From NCBI GenBank assembly GCA_030649955.1, contig JAUSFD010000029.1:81065-145064 (forward strand): 64,000 nucleotides of DNA, given 5' to 3'. The stretch's first letter is position 1, and the number at the start of each line of letters is the position of its first letter. A program made the translations under genes and the position numbers. Below the pieces are notes generated by a model. It had not been told where the DNA came from and made no database searches. It saw only the letters and a program-made list of their open reading frames with translations. Positions 17,796 through 26,076 of the stretch are shown here, piece by piece. The DNA is from Candidatus Peregrinibacteria bacterium. GTDB lineage: Bacteria; Patescibacteriota; Gracilibacteria; Peribacterales; Peribacteraceae.

Positions 17796-18332
17796 ATGAA
17801 TACCTCCGTCATCCAGGACAAGCTCGCAACGCTCCTCACACACCTCGGTCTCCCTTTCGAGAAGATCGTCATCGGCGAGGAGGAGGGCAGTATGATCCGC
17901 GTGGACATCGTCTCTCCACAGCCCAGCCGCATCATCGGGTGGCACGGCGAAACACTGCAGGCGCTCGAGCACCTGCTCAAATCCCTGGTGCGAGCGGCGG
18001 AGAACATGACGACACCCCCTTTCATCTTGCTCGATACCGATGGCTACCGCCGCATGCAGGAGGACAAAGTCTGCAAGATCGCGGAGCAGAAGGCGGACTT
18101 CGTCCGTCGCACCGGCACGCGCGTCGCGCTCGCCCCCATGAGTCCCTACTTCCGCCGCATCGTGCACCTGCACGTCGCGAACACGCCAAGCTTGAGTGAT
18201 CTCACCACGGAGAGCGTGGGTGAAGGCGAGTACCGGCAGATCGTGCTGCGCATGAAGACGGAGAAAGCCTCTGATAGTGGCGAGCTCTCGCCGACGATGG
18301 CGGAGGACGATCTTGGCAACTTAGATATTTGA
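17796..18332 (+). CDS. khpB: Jag/KhpB-type KH-R3H RNA-binding protein
   Basis: This 178-residue protein has a KH domain with the GxxG loop in RIIGWHGETLQALEHLL (about 45-65) and a C-terminal R3H region (LAPMSPYFRRIVHLHVA, about 108-125). Jag/KhpB proteins bind RNA and, with KhpA, affect cell-wall growth and division. The N-terminal Jag_N domain present in Firmicutes is absent, so it is a short form. Gene position next to HU is unusual; jag normally sits beside yidC. It ends at the first octamer-unit hairpin. Confidence 0.9.
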   Translation: MNTSVIQDKLATLLTHLGLPFEKIVIGEEEGSMIRVDIVSPQPSRIIGWHGETLQALEHLLKSLVRAAENMTTPPFILLDTDGYRRMQEDKVCKIAEQKADFVRRTGTRVALAPMSPYFRRIVHLHVANTPSLSDLTTESVGEGEYRQIVLRMKTEKASDSGELSPTMAEDDLGNLDI

Positions 18333-18356
18333 AGAGAATGACTCCGACCACGAGAC

Positions 18357-18437
18357 GTTTATTCGTTGATTGGTTTATTCGTTTACTCGAGTACTCATCT
18401 ATTCGAATAAACGAATCAACGAGTAAACCAATAAACG
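18357..18437. repeat. Octamer-unit inverted repeat, family A copy 1
   Basis: Left arm 18357-18388 is four tandem 8-mers of the type GTTTATTC; right arm 18405-18436 is four complementary 8-mers of the type GAATAAAC; the loop is about 16 nt. It fills the gap between the convergent stops of khpB and dnaJ, so it could end both transcripts. Units differ slightly between positions but remain pairable, partly through G-T pairs. Copies 2 and 3 are at 25632 and 33841. Confidence 0.9.
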
Positions 18438-18441
18438 AGCG

Positions 18442-19536
18442 TCACAGTGTCTTGAGCTTCCGCCACTCCTCCACAATCCTCCTCTCCTCTCGGCTCAGCT
18501 TCGTCGGTATCTCCACCTGCACGGTCACGTAGTGATCTCCCATTTTACTGCTGCTGAGGACGGGCATCCCCTGCCCGCGGATGCGGAAGACCTGCTGAGG
18601 CTGCGTCCCCTCGGGAACTTTCAGCATCATGCTGTCGTGCACAGTCTCCACGGAGACTTCTGCACCCAGGAGCGCATCGAGGACAGAGATCTTCTTCACC
18701 GAGCGCACATCATCACCATCTCGCACGAACTCAGGATGGGGCGTGACGCGGACCGTGACGTAGAGGTCCCCTGCAGGAGCCTTGCGCCTCCCCGCATCGC
18801 CGAGCCCGCGCATCCGGAGCGTCTGACCATCGTGGAGACCTGCGGGGATACCAATAGTGAGCTCAACAGTCTGCTGCACTCTCCCCTCGCCATCGCACTT
18901 CTTGCACGGCTTCTCTGGCACCTTCCCGGACCCTCTGCACTTCGAACACACGTAGCGCTGCTGAATCGTGCCGAAAAAGGATGCTGTGGAGCGTGTTACC
19001 TGCCCCGTGCCACCGCACTCCGTGCACGTGATGAGCGCCGCTCCCCCCTCCGCACCCGTTCCCTCGCACCGCTCGCAGGGAGCGAGCTTCCGGACGGAAA
19101 TAATCTTCGTCGCGCCCTTCACGACATCCATGAAGGGGACGGTGATCGAAACTTCGCGATCAGCTCCGGCGTCATCTGCAACCGCTCCTCTCCTCCCGCC
19201 CTGCGCGCTCCCGCCGAAGAAGCTCTCGAAAATATCGGAGAAGCCCGACATGTCACCACCGGAGAACGAGGAGAAATCGAATCCGCCGAACCCGTTGCCT
19301 CCACCACCTTGTGGGCCGTTCCCACCGACACCGTACTGGTCGTACATCTGCTTCTTCTTCGGATTGCTGAGCACTTCGTACGCCTCGTTCACCTCCTTGA
19401 ACTTCCGCTCTGCATCCTTGTCACCTTTGTGCTTGTCCGGATGGAGCTCCTTGCTGAGCTGGCGGTACGCCTTCTTGACCTCCTCCGCAGATGCGCCCTT
19501 CTTCAAGCCGAGCACCTCGTAGAAATCCTTTGCCAT
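18442..19536 (-). CDS. dnaJ: Chaperone protein DnaJ
   Basis: This 364-residue co-chaperone stimulates the DnaK ATPase. It has the J domain with the HPD motif (about residue 32), a glycine/phenylalanine-rich linker (about 75-105), four CxxCxGxG zinc-binding motifs (about 150-215) and the C-terminal substrate-binding domains. The frame is open to 19572, but ATG 19536 (MAKDFYEVLGL) is the family start and lies 7 nt after TATGCT. No dnaK or grpE is nearby in the window. Confidence 0.97.
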   Translation of the reverse strand: MAKDFYEVLGLKKGASAEEVKKAYRQLSKELHPDKHKGDKDAERKFKEVNEAYEVLSNPKKKQMYDQYGVGGNGPQGGGGNGFGGFDFSSFSGGDMSGFSDIFESFFGGSAQGGRRGAVADDAGADREVSITVPFMDVVKGATKIISVRKLAPCERCEGTGAEGGAALITCTECGGTGQVTRSTASFFGTIQQRYVCSKCRGSGKVPEKPCKKCDGEGRVQQTVELTIGIPAGLHDGQTLRMRGLGDAGRRKAPAGDLYVTVRVTPHPEFVRDGDDVRSVKKISVLDALLGAEVSVETVHDSMMLKVPEGTQPQQVFRIRGQGMPVLSSSKMGDHYVTVQVEIPTKLSREERRIVEEWRKLKTL

Positions 19537-19543
19537 CTCGCAC

Positions 19544-19549
19544 AGCATA
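19544..19549 (-). promoter_or_regulatory. -10 element TATGCT for dnaJ
   Basis: TATGCT on the minus strand ends 7 nt before ATG 19536. I see no CIRCE-type operator near it. Confidence 0.5.
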
Positions 19550-19652
19550 CCGAATCGCGCCGTCCCCGCCATCCCTGATGGAAGCCAAAAACTGCGCGCC
19601 TCCTGTCAAGATAACCTCCGGGCAGAGAATGGGCAGGAAGAAGGAAAAATGG

Positions 19653-19658
19653 TATAAT
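19653..19658 (+). promoter_or_regulatory. -10 element TATAAT for the Ca-repeat protein gene
   Basis: Perfect TATAAT, 21 nt before ATG 19680 and 27 nt before ATG 19686. Confidence 0.6.
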
Positions 19659-19679
19659 GTTCGGAACACATCAATATCC

Positions 19680-20717
19680 ATGCCCATGCGCAGTGCTATC
19701 CGCTGGCTCACTCTCTCGCTCGCGGTGAGTTGCATCGCCATCGTCGGCTACGCGTTGACAGGCTACGACGTCTCGCAACTGCAGGGACGCGTGCTGGCGC
19801 CAGAGACGCAGCTCGACATCCCCTGGCGCACATTCGACCCAGAGGAAGTGGCGAGCGGCTCCACCATCGCACCGAATACGCACACGATTTTCCACCTCCC
19901 CGCGGACGCGGGTAGAGTCGCGCGGAAGGTGCTCTTTGGAGACACTGGGGATACCGTGCGCTACTGGGGCTACTGCTACCCAGAGGGGTACGACGAGAGC
20001 GAGATTGCGCACATCGTCGGTTTCCCTGGGAAACTCTTCCTCTCGGAAGCCGAGCGCGCCGACCGGCAGGAGCAGTTCAACAAGCGGTTCCGCACGTTCT
20101 CCATCTTCCAACCCCCCACGAAACTGGAGACGGAACTCAAGGAACGCACGCGCATGGGAGTGATTCGACACCAGCTGGAGGTGTTCACTGCGGGCATGAG
20201 TTGCTACGTGATGAGTGAAGCTCCCCTCCCCATCGGCACCGATCTGGATGAGGACATGCTCAACTCCATGCTCGAGAAGATGCACCGTACAGATCCCGAG
20301 AATGAAGATACGGACGGGGATGGTCTTTGGGATGGACCGGAAGTGCTGATTGCGAAGACGGACCCGCTGCGCCGCGATACGGACAGCGACGGCATTATCG
20401 ACGGTATCGAGGACGTGAACCACAACGGCATCCGCGACTCGGGGGAAACGGATCCCACGAACATCGACTCGGACCGGGACGGCCTGTGTGATGGATACTG
20501 CCGCATCTCCAAGGGCGGCCGCGTGTGCAGCGACTTCGGTAAGACGATCGGCTGCATCCCGACGATCAGCATCAAGTGGCGCGGAGAGGACAAGAACTTG
20601 AACGGGCAGCTGGATGCGAACGAAACGGACCCACTGGATATCGATACCGACGGCGACGGCGTCTTCGATGAACAGGAGTACTTCCAGTGTCTCCTGGAGA
20701 AGAAAACAGGTTGTTAG
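19680..20717 (+). CDS. Membrane-anchored protein with acidic Ca-binding repeats
   Basis: This 345-residue protein has an N-terminal membrane anchor or signal peptide (about 7-27), an unrecognised extracytoplasmic domain (about 40-195) and a C-terminal series of about six acidic DxDxDG repeats (from about 200), similar to thrombospondin type 3 or calcium-binding EF-hand-like surface repeats. Two cysteine-bearing inserts interrupt the repeats. Two starts, ATG 19680 and 19686, are possible; both leave the membrane segment intact. It is followed 28 nt later by another exported protein, and shares the calcium-repeat theme with the gene at 3765. Confidence 0.8.
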   Translation: MPMRSAIRWLTLSLAVSCIAIVGYALTGYDVSQLQGRVLAPETQLDIPWRTFDPEEVASGSTIAPNTHTIFHLPADAGRVARKVLFGDTGDTVRYWGYCYPEGYDESEIAHIVGFPGKLFLSEAERADRQEQFNKRFRTFSIFQPPTKLETELKERTRMGVIRHQLEVFTAGMSCYVMSEAPLPIGTDLDEDMLNSMLEKMHRTDPENEDTDGDGLWDGPEVLIAKTDPLRRDTDSDGIIDGIEDVNHNGIRDSGETDPTNIDSDRDGLCDGYCRISKGGRVCSDFGKTIGCIPTISIKWRGEDKNLNGQLDANETDPLDIDTDGDGVFDEQEYFQCLLEKKTGC

Positions 20718-20733
20718 GGCACCATTTATCCTG

Positions 20734-20739
20734 TATACT
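20734..20739 (+). promoter_or_regulatory. -10 element TATACT for the 180-residue exported protein
   Basis: TATACT ends 6 nt before ATG 20746, the clearest leaderless arrangement in this part. Confidence 0.65.
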
Positions 20740-20745
20740 GTCCAG

Positions 20746-21288
20746 ATGGATCGAACACACATCCTCACCGTAAGCCTCACGCTCGCCCTCGTCGCAATCG
20801 CGGTGCCGCAGGCACACGCGTACATGACCCCCGAACAGGTGCTACTCCAACAGGAGCACATGTACTACTTCCCGACGGCGGAAGCGAAGACCGCGCGGGA
20901 AATCCGGGCTGAACAGGAGGAGAAGCGGGTGGCGAAGCACCTCCAGGAACAAGAGGAACTCATCGCGAAGTCACGTGAGGAGGAACGTGTGCACGCTGCT
21001 GCGCTCGCGGGAGAACCTACGGAGGAGGAAGACGAGGAGATCGATGATGAACCGCAACTGGTGCCCGGTGCACAGACACCCGGCATCACGCTCGATGCTG
21101 CAGCGCTTCGCTTACTCTCGCGCATCGAACGCATTCGCGAACCCAACCTCCCAGCAGAGACTGTGCACAGCGGCGCTCCGCTGACACCCACGGGACCTGC
21201 GGTGGTCATCGCTATCGTCGCGCTCGTGTGTGCAGGCATCTGGACAGTTCGGCGCGCAACCAAGCTGGAGCGGGCGTACATTCGCTGA
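20746..21288 (+). CDS. Exported membrane-tethered coiled-coil protein, unknown
   Basis: This 180-residue protein has a signal peptide (about 1-24, ending AHA), a charged helical segment of coiled-coil type (about 45-90), an acidic linker, and a C-terminal membrane helix (about 150-170) followed by a basic tail. So most of it should lie outside the membrane. The frame extends upstream to 20614 but ATG 20746 begins the signal peptide and lies 6 nt after TATACT. No family is recognised. It probably belongs with the calcium-repeat protein gene upstream. Confidence 0.75.
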   Translation: MDRTHILTVSLTLALVAIAVPQAHAYMTPEQVLLQQEHMYYFPTAEAKTAREIRAEQEEKRVAKHLQEQEELIAKSREEERVHAAALAGEPTEEEDEEIDDEPQLVPGAQTPGITLDAAALRLLSRIERIREPNLPAETVHSGAPLTPTGPAVVIAIVALVCAGIWTVRRATKLERAYIR

Positions 21289-21373
21289 AAGCGACGTTCT
21301 ACGACGTCGTAGAACGGGCACGATTTTGCCGTGGGAAAACACGCCCCTTTGTTGTCGCTGCAGACCAGTCTGC

Positions 21374-21379
21374 TACCGT
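21374..21379 (+). promoter_or_regulatory. -10 element TACCGT for recJ
   Basis: TACCGT ends 6 nt before GTG 21386 and so points to GTG as the recJ start. Confidence 0.45.
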
Positions 21380-21385
21380 GATGCG

Positions 21386-23059
21386 GTGACGCAGTTCTCC
21401 CTCACCGGCAAGCGGTGGATCCTCAGGCAGCCGCGTGGGACGCAGCTTGGCGCGCTCATCCCCTCCCTCTGCGCGGAGCGCGCGATCGATCCCACTCTCG
21501 ACCTCACCAGCGCTTCGCTGATGGCTCCCGATCTCTTCCCGTCCATGCAGGATGCTGTGCGGATCACCCGCGATGCAATGACGGATGGAAGGAAGATCAG
21601 CATCTTCGGGGACTACGATTGCGACGGGGTGACGGCAACTGCGCAGATCGTGCGCTTCTTCCTCAGACATGGCGTCACTCCCCACGTCCGGCTGCCCCAC
21701 CGCGTGAAGGATGGCTACGGCCTCAAGGATGGCACGATCGAGGAACTGCACGCGCTCGGCACGGAGCTCCTCATCACCGTAGATACGGGCATCTCGTCCC
21801 TGGGACCCATCACTCTTGCGAAGGAGCACGGCATGCAGGTGATCGTCCTCGATCACCACCACGTCCCCGCGATGCTGCCACCTGCCGATGCGCTGGTGCA
21901 CCCCGCGCTCTCCCCTGCGTTCCCACACCCACATCCCTCTGCTGCAGGCATCGCCTTCACGTACGTCACTGCACTGGAGCAATCCTTCGGGAGCGGGAGC
22001 ACGTGGACCGGCGCGGAAGTGGAGATGGACATCGCCCTCGCAGCGGTGGGGACGGTTGCAGATGTCGTTCCCCTCCAGGGTCACAACCGTTCGCTCGTGC
22101 GACAGGGGATCGGCGCCCTTCAACGCATGCAGGGATCGCCGCTGTGGACGCTCCTCGCGAGTACGGGATCGCCTGGTGCCCTCACGAGTCGCGACATCGC
22201 CTTCCGCATCGCTCCGCGTCTCAACGCCGCAGGTCGTATGGCGGATCCTATGATCGCGCTCAAGGCACTCCTGGGAGATCAGCAATCCCTCGCTGCGCTC
22301 GACTCCCTCAACCGGGAACGCCAGGAGCAGACCGCCACCCTCCTCGAGGAACTCCTTGAAGACGAGAGCCTCGATTTCTCCTCTCCATTCCTCGCGAGCG
22401 TGAGCGAACGCTATCCCCCCGGCATCGCCGGCCTCCTCGCTGGGAAACTCACGGAGCTCTACGGGAAGCCCAGTATCGTGGGTCATGTCCGGGGAGATCT
22501 GGTCACCGCATCGCTGCGGAGTCCCCCCTGCTACAGCATCATCGACGGTCTCACGGCGTGCGCGGACCTCCTGATGACGTTCGGCGGACATGCGCAAGCC
22601 GCCGGGTGCACGTTCGAAGTCGCGAAGGCACCCCTCCTCTTCGAGAGACTCGAGCAGCACATCCTCGACCGCGTCGACGCAGATGAGCTCTGCCCCTCCC
22701 TCCTCCTCGAGGCGGAACTTTCTCCCGCGCACATCACTGCTGATCTCCTTCGCGAGATCACCCTCCTGGAGCCCTTCGGACAGGGCAATCCCGAGCCTCG
22801 CTTCCTCCTGCGTTCGATCCTCCTCTCCGAACCCCGCATTGTCGGGAGCAGCGCCTCACACATCCAGGCACGCATCGGTCCGCACAAGGCAATAGGTTTC
22901 AAGTTGGGAGATCACTTCCCATTAGTCACGGAGCCCCTCGACCTCGCGTGCAGAGTGGGATTCGACACGTGGCAGGGGAGGGTGGGAGTGCAGCTCTACA
23001 TTGATGATCTCAGAGTTGCTGCCCGAACTGCCTCACCCATCGGAGAATATAGAATATAG
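21386..23059 (+). CDS. recJ: Single-stranded-DNA-specific exonuclease RecJ
   Basis: This 557-residue enzyme degrades single-stranded DNA 5' to 3' in recombination and repair. It has the DHH phosphoesterase motifs (IFGDYDCDGVTATAQ about 70; VDTGISS; VLDHHHVP about 155), the DHHA1 region with the GGHAQAAG motif and the OB-fold tail. The frame is open upstream to 21230, but no homologous sequence lies there; GTG 21386 (MTQFSLTGKRW) is placed 6 nt after a TACCGT box. The last codons (ending EYRI) are made from the heptamer repeat that follows. Confidence 0.93.
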   Translation: MTQFSLTGKRWILRQPRGTQLGALIPSLCAERAIDPTLDLTSASLMAPDLFPSMQDAVRITRDAMTDGRKISIFGDYDCDGVTATAQIVRFFLRHGVTPHVRLPHRVKDGYGLKDGTIEELHALGTELLITVDTGISSLGPITLAKEHGMQVIVLDHHHVPAMLPPADALVHPALSPAFPHPHPSAAGIAFTYVTALEQSFGSGSTWTGAEVEMDIALAAVGTVADVVPLQGHNRSLVRQGIGALQRMQGSPLWTLLASTGSPGALTSRDIAFRIAPRLNAAGRMADPMIALKALLGDQQSLAALDSLNRERQEQTATLLEELLEDESLDFSSPFLASVSERYPPGIAGLLAGKLTELYGKPSIVGHVRGDLVTASLRSPPCYSIIDGLTACADLLMTFGGHAQAAGCTFEVAKAPLLFERLEQHILDRVDADELCPSLLLEAELSPAHITADLLREITLLEPFGQGNPEPRFLLRSILLSEPRIVGSSASHIQARIGPHKAIGFKLGDHFPLVTEPLDLACRVGFDTWQGRVGVQLYIDDLRVAARTASPIGEYRI

Positions 23060-23140
23060 AATGTGGAATATTGAATGGAATCTTGAATCAAGAAATGCGG
23101 AATATTCTACATTCCATATTCAACATTCAATATTCTGATT
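23045..23140. repeat. Heptamer-unit inverted repeat, family B copy 1
   Basis: The left arm is about five tandem 7-mers of the type GAATATA/GAATGTG (23045-23079); the right arm (23099-23140) is about five 7-mers of the complementary type ATTCAAC/ATTCTAC. It spans exactly the gap between the convergent stops of recJ and the HTH gene and contributes the last recJ codons. A second copy is at 60012. Confidence 0.85.
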
Positions 23141-23364
23141 CACACCGGTGCAAGTTTCCCTTCCATGGAGAACACCTCGGTCAAATCCACACCCAAGGCT
23201 GAGGAGATTTTGTAGGCGAGGAGAATCGAGGGGTTCGTGCGGCCGCGCTCGATCGACATGATCGTCTGGCGACTGACTCCCGTGCGGAGCGCCAGCTCCT
23301 CCTGCGTCATGTTGCGCTCGAAGCGCAGGCGGCGGATCGCGTTCTTCAGGAGGATGGTCGACAT
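23140..23364 (-). CDS. XRE-family transcriptional regulator
   Basis: This 74-residue protein is little more than one HTH-XRE domain: MTQEELALRTGVSRQTIMSI, then ERGRTNPSILLAYKISSALGV. It is the type of stand-alone regulator (DUF-less, Cro-like) often paired with a small membrane protein or a toxin, but none is adjacent. A possible -10 TATTGT lies at 23388-23393 on the minus strand. Targets cannot be inferred. Confidence 0.9.
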   Translation of the reverse strand: MSTILLKNAIRRLRFERNMTQEELALRTGVSRQTIMSIERGRTNPSILLAYKISSALGVDLTEVFSMEGKLAPV

Positions 23365-23471
23365 GGAGAGGAGTGGAGAGGTTGCCTACAATAGCGAGGG
23401 GGGAGCCAGCGCGCTAGTGCTCCTTAAGCTGGCGCATTGTACTGATGCAATTGCCAAGGGCAAGGGCAATG

Positions 23472-24887
23472 TCAGGGGTACTGTACACTTAACTCTCGCC
23501 GCTGCTGCTTCTTCATACGCCGCTCGAGAATCCAGATGATACCGATGCAGAGGAGGAAGAGGAGGAGTCCCCCCGTCCCGACGATGGAGAGGACCCACTC
23601 CATCTGATCGCGCAGGAGGAACCCAAGCCCGAGGAGGAGTGACGCCCACACAATCGTGCCGCCGAGCATGAAGAGGAAGTAGGTGTGCTTTGGCATCGCT
23701 ACCGTCCCTGCGACGAACGCAGAGAACGGACGGACTCCCCCCACGAACTGTCCCAGGAACACGCTCAGGCTCCCGAAGCGACGCATGAACGCATCCACCG
23801 CGCGCAGGCGGTGCTCGGAGAGGTAGAACCGATGGGCGATGCGCCTGCCGTAGAGCTGCCCAATCATGTAGAAGAACGTGTTCCCGGTAGCCGATCCGGC
23901 AATGGCAGCGCAGAAGAAGAACGCGGCCATCTCGACATCACCGATGAGCGCACCCGCGACGATGAGCGCGAGCACGCCGGGCGAGAAGAAGCTCAGGGGA
24001 GGGACGGACTCTATGAGCGCGAAGAGGAACACGACGATCGCACCGTACTGCTTCACCGTTGCCGTAACGAACGCCGGATCCCCAAAGCGCTCTATCGGGA
24101 AATCGCGTAGGAGGAGGACCGCAGAGAGGGGGAGCAAATACACGGCGAACCACGAGAGCTTCCAGTGACGCACCCACTTCTGGAGGAGCAGGATCGCGAC
24201 GAGACTCGCCGCGAAGGACGTAAGGAATCCCGCAGTGACAATGGGGGCTGGGGGGAGCGTGATGTCTCCCTGCCACACCTCCATAGAAGTGAGGAGTACA
24301 GCACCCGCGATGACGGGCACCGCCATGAGGAACGAGAAATTGAGTGCATCTTTGGGTGAGAGTCCCATTGCTCTCCCCGCGCTGATCGTCATCCCGGAGC
24401 GCGAGAGGGAGGGGAAGAGTGCAAACGTCTGGGCCAGCCCGATCATGACGGCATGGAGTGGGCGGATGCTCGTGAGAACGCTCCTGGCCGGTAATGCCTC
24501 TGTCATGAGGAGGACCGCGGCGGAGAGGCTGAGGCCGAGCGCAATCGCCTCCATCGAGCGGAACTGTTCCGCGATCACTTCCTCGAGGAAGTACCCAGCG
24601 AGTGCTGCGGGGATGGTTGCAATGATGAGCATGAGGAGGAGCCTGCGCTCTGCACGATCGCCACCGAAGACCGCCCTGCACATCGAGAGATACCTCTTAC
24701 CGTACACGAGGAGAAGAGCGAGCAGGCTCCCCGCGTGGAGCATCACATCGAAGCCAAGGAGATTGCGTGCAGAGAGTGGAATCGCGAGCAGCTCCTCCGC
24801 GAGCACCAGGTGACCGGAGCTCGAGATGGGGAGGAATTCGGTGAAACCTTGGAGGATGCCGAGGAAGACGGCCTGCAGGAAAGTCAT
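23472..24887 (-). CDS. uppP: Fused undecaprenyl-diphosphatase (UppP/BacA) and DedA-family membrane protein
   Basis: This 471-residue protein joins two complete membrane domains. Residues 1 to about 265 are UppP: QGFTEFLPISSSGHLVLAEE and the LFPSLSRSGMTISAGR motif, which dephosphorylates undecaprenyl diphosphate outside the membrane. Residues about 275-455 are a DedA/SNARE-associated domain: ESVPPLSFFSPGVLAL, GSATGNTFFYMIGQLYG and the GGVRPFSAFVAG arginine motif. Some DedA proteins return undecaprenyl phosphate to the inner leaflet, so the fusion joins consecutive carrier-recycling steps. ATG 24887 starts the UppP domain at its usual place; 33 upstream codons are open but non-homologous. A TATCCT box lies 13 nt upstream. 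I see no frameshift at the joint. Confidence 0.93.
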   Translation of the reverse strand: MTFLQAVFLGILQGFTEFLPISSSGHLVLAEELLAIPLSARNLLGFDVMLHAGSLLALLLVYGKRYLSMCRAVFGGDRAERRLLLMLIIATIPAALAGYFLEEVIAEQFRSMEAIALGLSLSAAVLLMTEALPARSVLTSIRPLHAVMIGLAQTFALFPSLSRSGMTISAGRAMGLSPKDALNFSFLMAVPVIAGAVLLTSMEVWQGDITLPPAPIVTAGFLTSFAASLVAILLLQKWVRHWKLSWFAVYLLPLSAVLLLRDFPIERFGDPAFVTATVKQYGAIVVFLFALIESVPPLSFFSPGVLALIVAGALIGDVEMAAFFFCAAIAGSATGNTFFYMIGQLYGRRIAHRFYLSEHRLRAVDAFMRRFGSLSVFLGQFVGGVRPFSAFVAGTVAMPKHTYFLFMLGGTIVWASLLLGLGFLLRDQMEWVLSIVGTGGLLLFLLCIGIIWILERRMKKQQRRELSVQYP

Positions 24888-24900
24888 GGGCGTTTCGATG

Positions 24901-24906
24901 AGGATA
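24901..24906 (-). promoter_or_regulatory. -10 element TATCCT for uppP-dedA
   Basis: TATCCT on the minus strand ends 13 nt before ATG 24887. Confidence 0.4.
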
Positions 24907-24944
24907 CGCGAGAGAGTTGGGAGATGACTAGACCCCCCTGGGGG

Positions 24945-25059
24945 AAATCCCAAAACACAAAACTCGAAAACCCAAACAATTTCCAATACCCAACTCTCAA
25001 CATTTTGGCACTTGGCATTTGAAGCTTTTTTTGGATTTGGGTTTTGTGTTTTGGGATTT
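24945..25059. repeat. Heptamer-type inverted repeat, family E
   Basis: AAATCCCAAAACACAAAA at 24945-24962 pairs perfectly with its complement at 25042-25059, and a second block (AAAACCCAAA near 24967) pairs next to it. Both arms and the loop read as a run of 7- to 8-nt units of the type AAAACCC. It lies between the divergent uppP-dedA and hsp20 genes, so here it is not at a transcript end. The 279-nt gap holds this repeat and the two promoters only. Confidence 0.8.
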
Positions 25060-25153
25060 TCTCTCCATTGCTCAACAAACCCTAGAACCGACTAGCTCAC
25101 AACTCTGCAAAGAGCACCACCTCTCCTTTTTGCAGGGAGAACCCGAATATTGG

Positions 25154-25159
25154 TACGAT
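25154..25159 (+). promoter_or_regulatory. -10 element TACGAT for hsp20
   Basis: TACGAT ends 7 nt before ATG 25167 and overlaps the upstream in-frame ATG at 25158, which argues for 25167. Confidence 0.5.
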
Positions 25160-25166
25160 GGGGCGA

Positions 25167-25616
25167 ATGACTCCTTCCCCCTTCCACGGCATCTTCAGTG
25201 CGCTCCAGGAGGGAGCAGGCCGCGGAGGCTCACTCTTTGGCGGTGATGACCCCACGCCTCCACCAGCGTCCAGTGCCGGAACCAGCGCCGTTGGCAGGGT
25301 CGCCGTCGACATCTACGAGCAGGACGACTACTACATCATCAAGGCCCCCATTGCGGGCGTGCGCCTGTCTGATCTGGATATCGAAGTAAACGAGAACGTC
25401 ATCACGATCCGCGGCATGCGGCGCCAGACGGATGCCCTCCCCCAGGACCAGTACTACCTCCAGGAGTGCTTCTGGGGCGAGTTCAGCAGGTCGGTAACGC
25501 TCCCCACCGTCGTGGATCCTCGCAAGATAAAGGCAACCTTCAATAAGGAGAACGTGCTGAAGATCCTCGTGCCTAAGGAGGAGAGGGTGAAGATCGTGAA
25601 AATCAACGAAGCGTAA
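25167..25616 (+). CDS. hsp20: Small heat-shock protein, Hsp20/alpha-crystallin family
   Basis: This 149-residue protein has a variable N-terminus (about 1-45) and an alpha-crystallin domain (about 48-140): VDIYEQDDYYIIKAPIAGV, the VITIRG strand, the EFSRSVTLP strand and the NKENVLKILVPK stretch in place of the usual GVL motif. It should form oligomers that hold unfolding proteins. ATG 25167 is preferred over 25158 because it follows a TACGAT box by 7 nt. It ends at an octamer-unit hairpin. Confidence 0.92.
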   Translation: MTPSPFHGIFSALQEGAGRGGSLFGGDDPTPPPASSAGTSAVGRVAVDIYEQDDYYIIKAPIAGVRLSDLDIEVNENVITIRGMRRQTDALPQDQYYLQECFWGEFSRSVTLPTVVDPRKIKATFNKENVLKILVPKEERVKIVKINEA

Positions 25617-25631
25617 CACGAACCGGAGAAC

Positions 25632-25704
25632 GTTTATTCGTTTATTGGTTTACTCGTTTACTGGAACGAGCGAATCAACGAATAAACGAGTAAACGAATC
25701 AACG
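25632..25704. repeat. Octamer-unit inverted repeat, family A copy 2
   Basis: Left arm 25632-25663 is four 8-mers of the type GTTTATTC/GTTTACTC; right arm 25672-25703 is four 8-mers of the type GAATAAAC/GAATCAAC; the loop is 8 nt. It lies between the convergent stops of hsp20 and the 103-residue gene, like copy 1. Confidence 0.9.
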
Positions 25705-25738
25705 AAAGAATATGCAGAAGAACAGAAATCGAGTGTTC

Positions 25739-26050
25739 TCACTTCCTCTTCTTCCGTCGTATCGTCTTCTTCACGACTCTCTCCTTCCGCACTTTCCCCT
25801 TCGTCATCGGATACGACTTCAGGTGCACGATCACTTCGCCCGGAACTTTCTCGAGAGACTCGTAGACATCCATCCCTCCCATGAAGCGCCAGTCGGCTGC
25901 ACGGAGGAGTTGCTCGAAGGCTTTCACCTGAGCGCGCGCTTCCTTGCGTACCTTGGGATCGCTCAAGTCGCTGTCGAGCATGCTCCACAGCTTCTGCTGG
26001 AGAGAGTAGAGGTCCTGAACAACCTCGAGTGCCTGGGTGGTCTTGGGCAT
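25739..26050 (-). CDS. Small helical protein with basic tail, unknown
   Basis: This 103-residue protein has a helical N-terminal half (about 1-55), a short strand-rich part, and a strongly basic C-terminus rich in lysine and arginine, which suggests nucleic-acid contact. No family is recognised. The start is supported by a very good promoter, TTGACA-N17-TAGAAT, about 20 nt before the likely transcription start. It is divergent from galU, and the two genes share overlapping -35 elements. Confidence 0.75.
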   Translation of the reverse strand: MPKTTQALEVVQDLYSLQQKLWSMLDSDLSDPKVRKEARAQVKAFEQLLRAADWRFMGGMDVYESLEKVPGEVIVHLKSYPMTKGKVRKERVVKKTIRRKKRK

Positions 26051-26076
26051 TGGTGTTTGTTGGGAATTTCGTCACC

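Noticed and set aside
21299..22732. 477-codon open frame antisense to recJ
   Set aside because: recJ motifs on the plus strand are unmistakable; the antisense translation is arginine/glutamate-rich noise of G+C-rich DNA.
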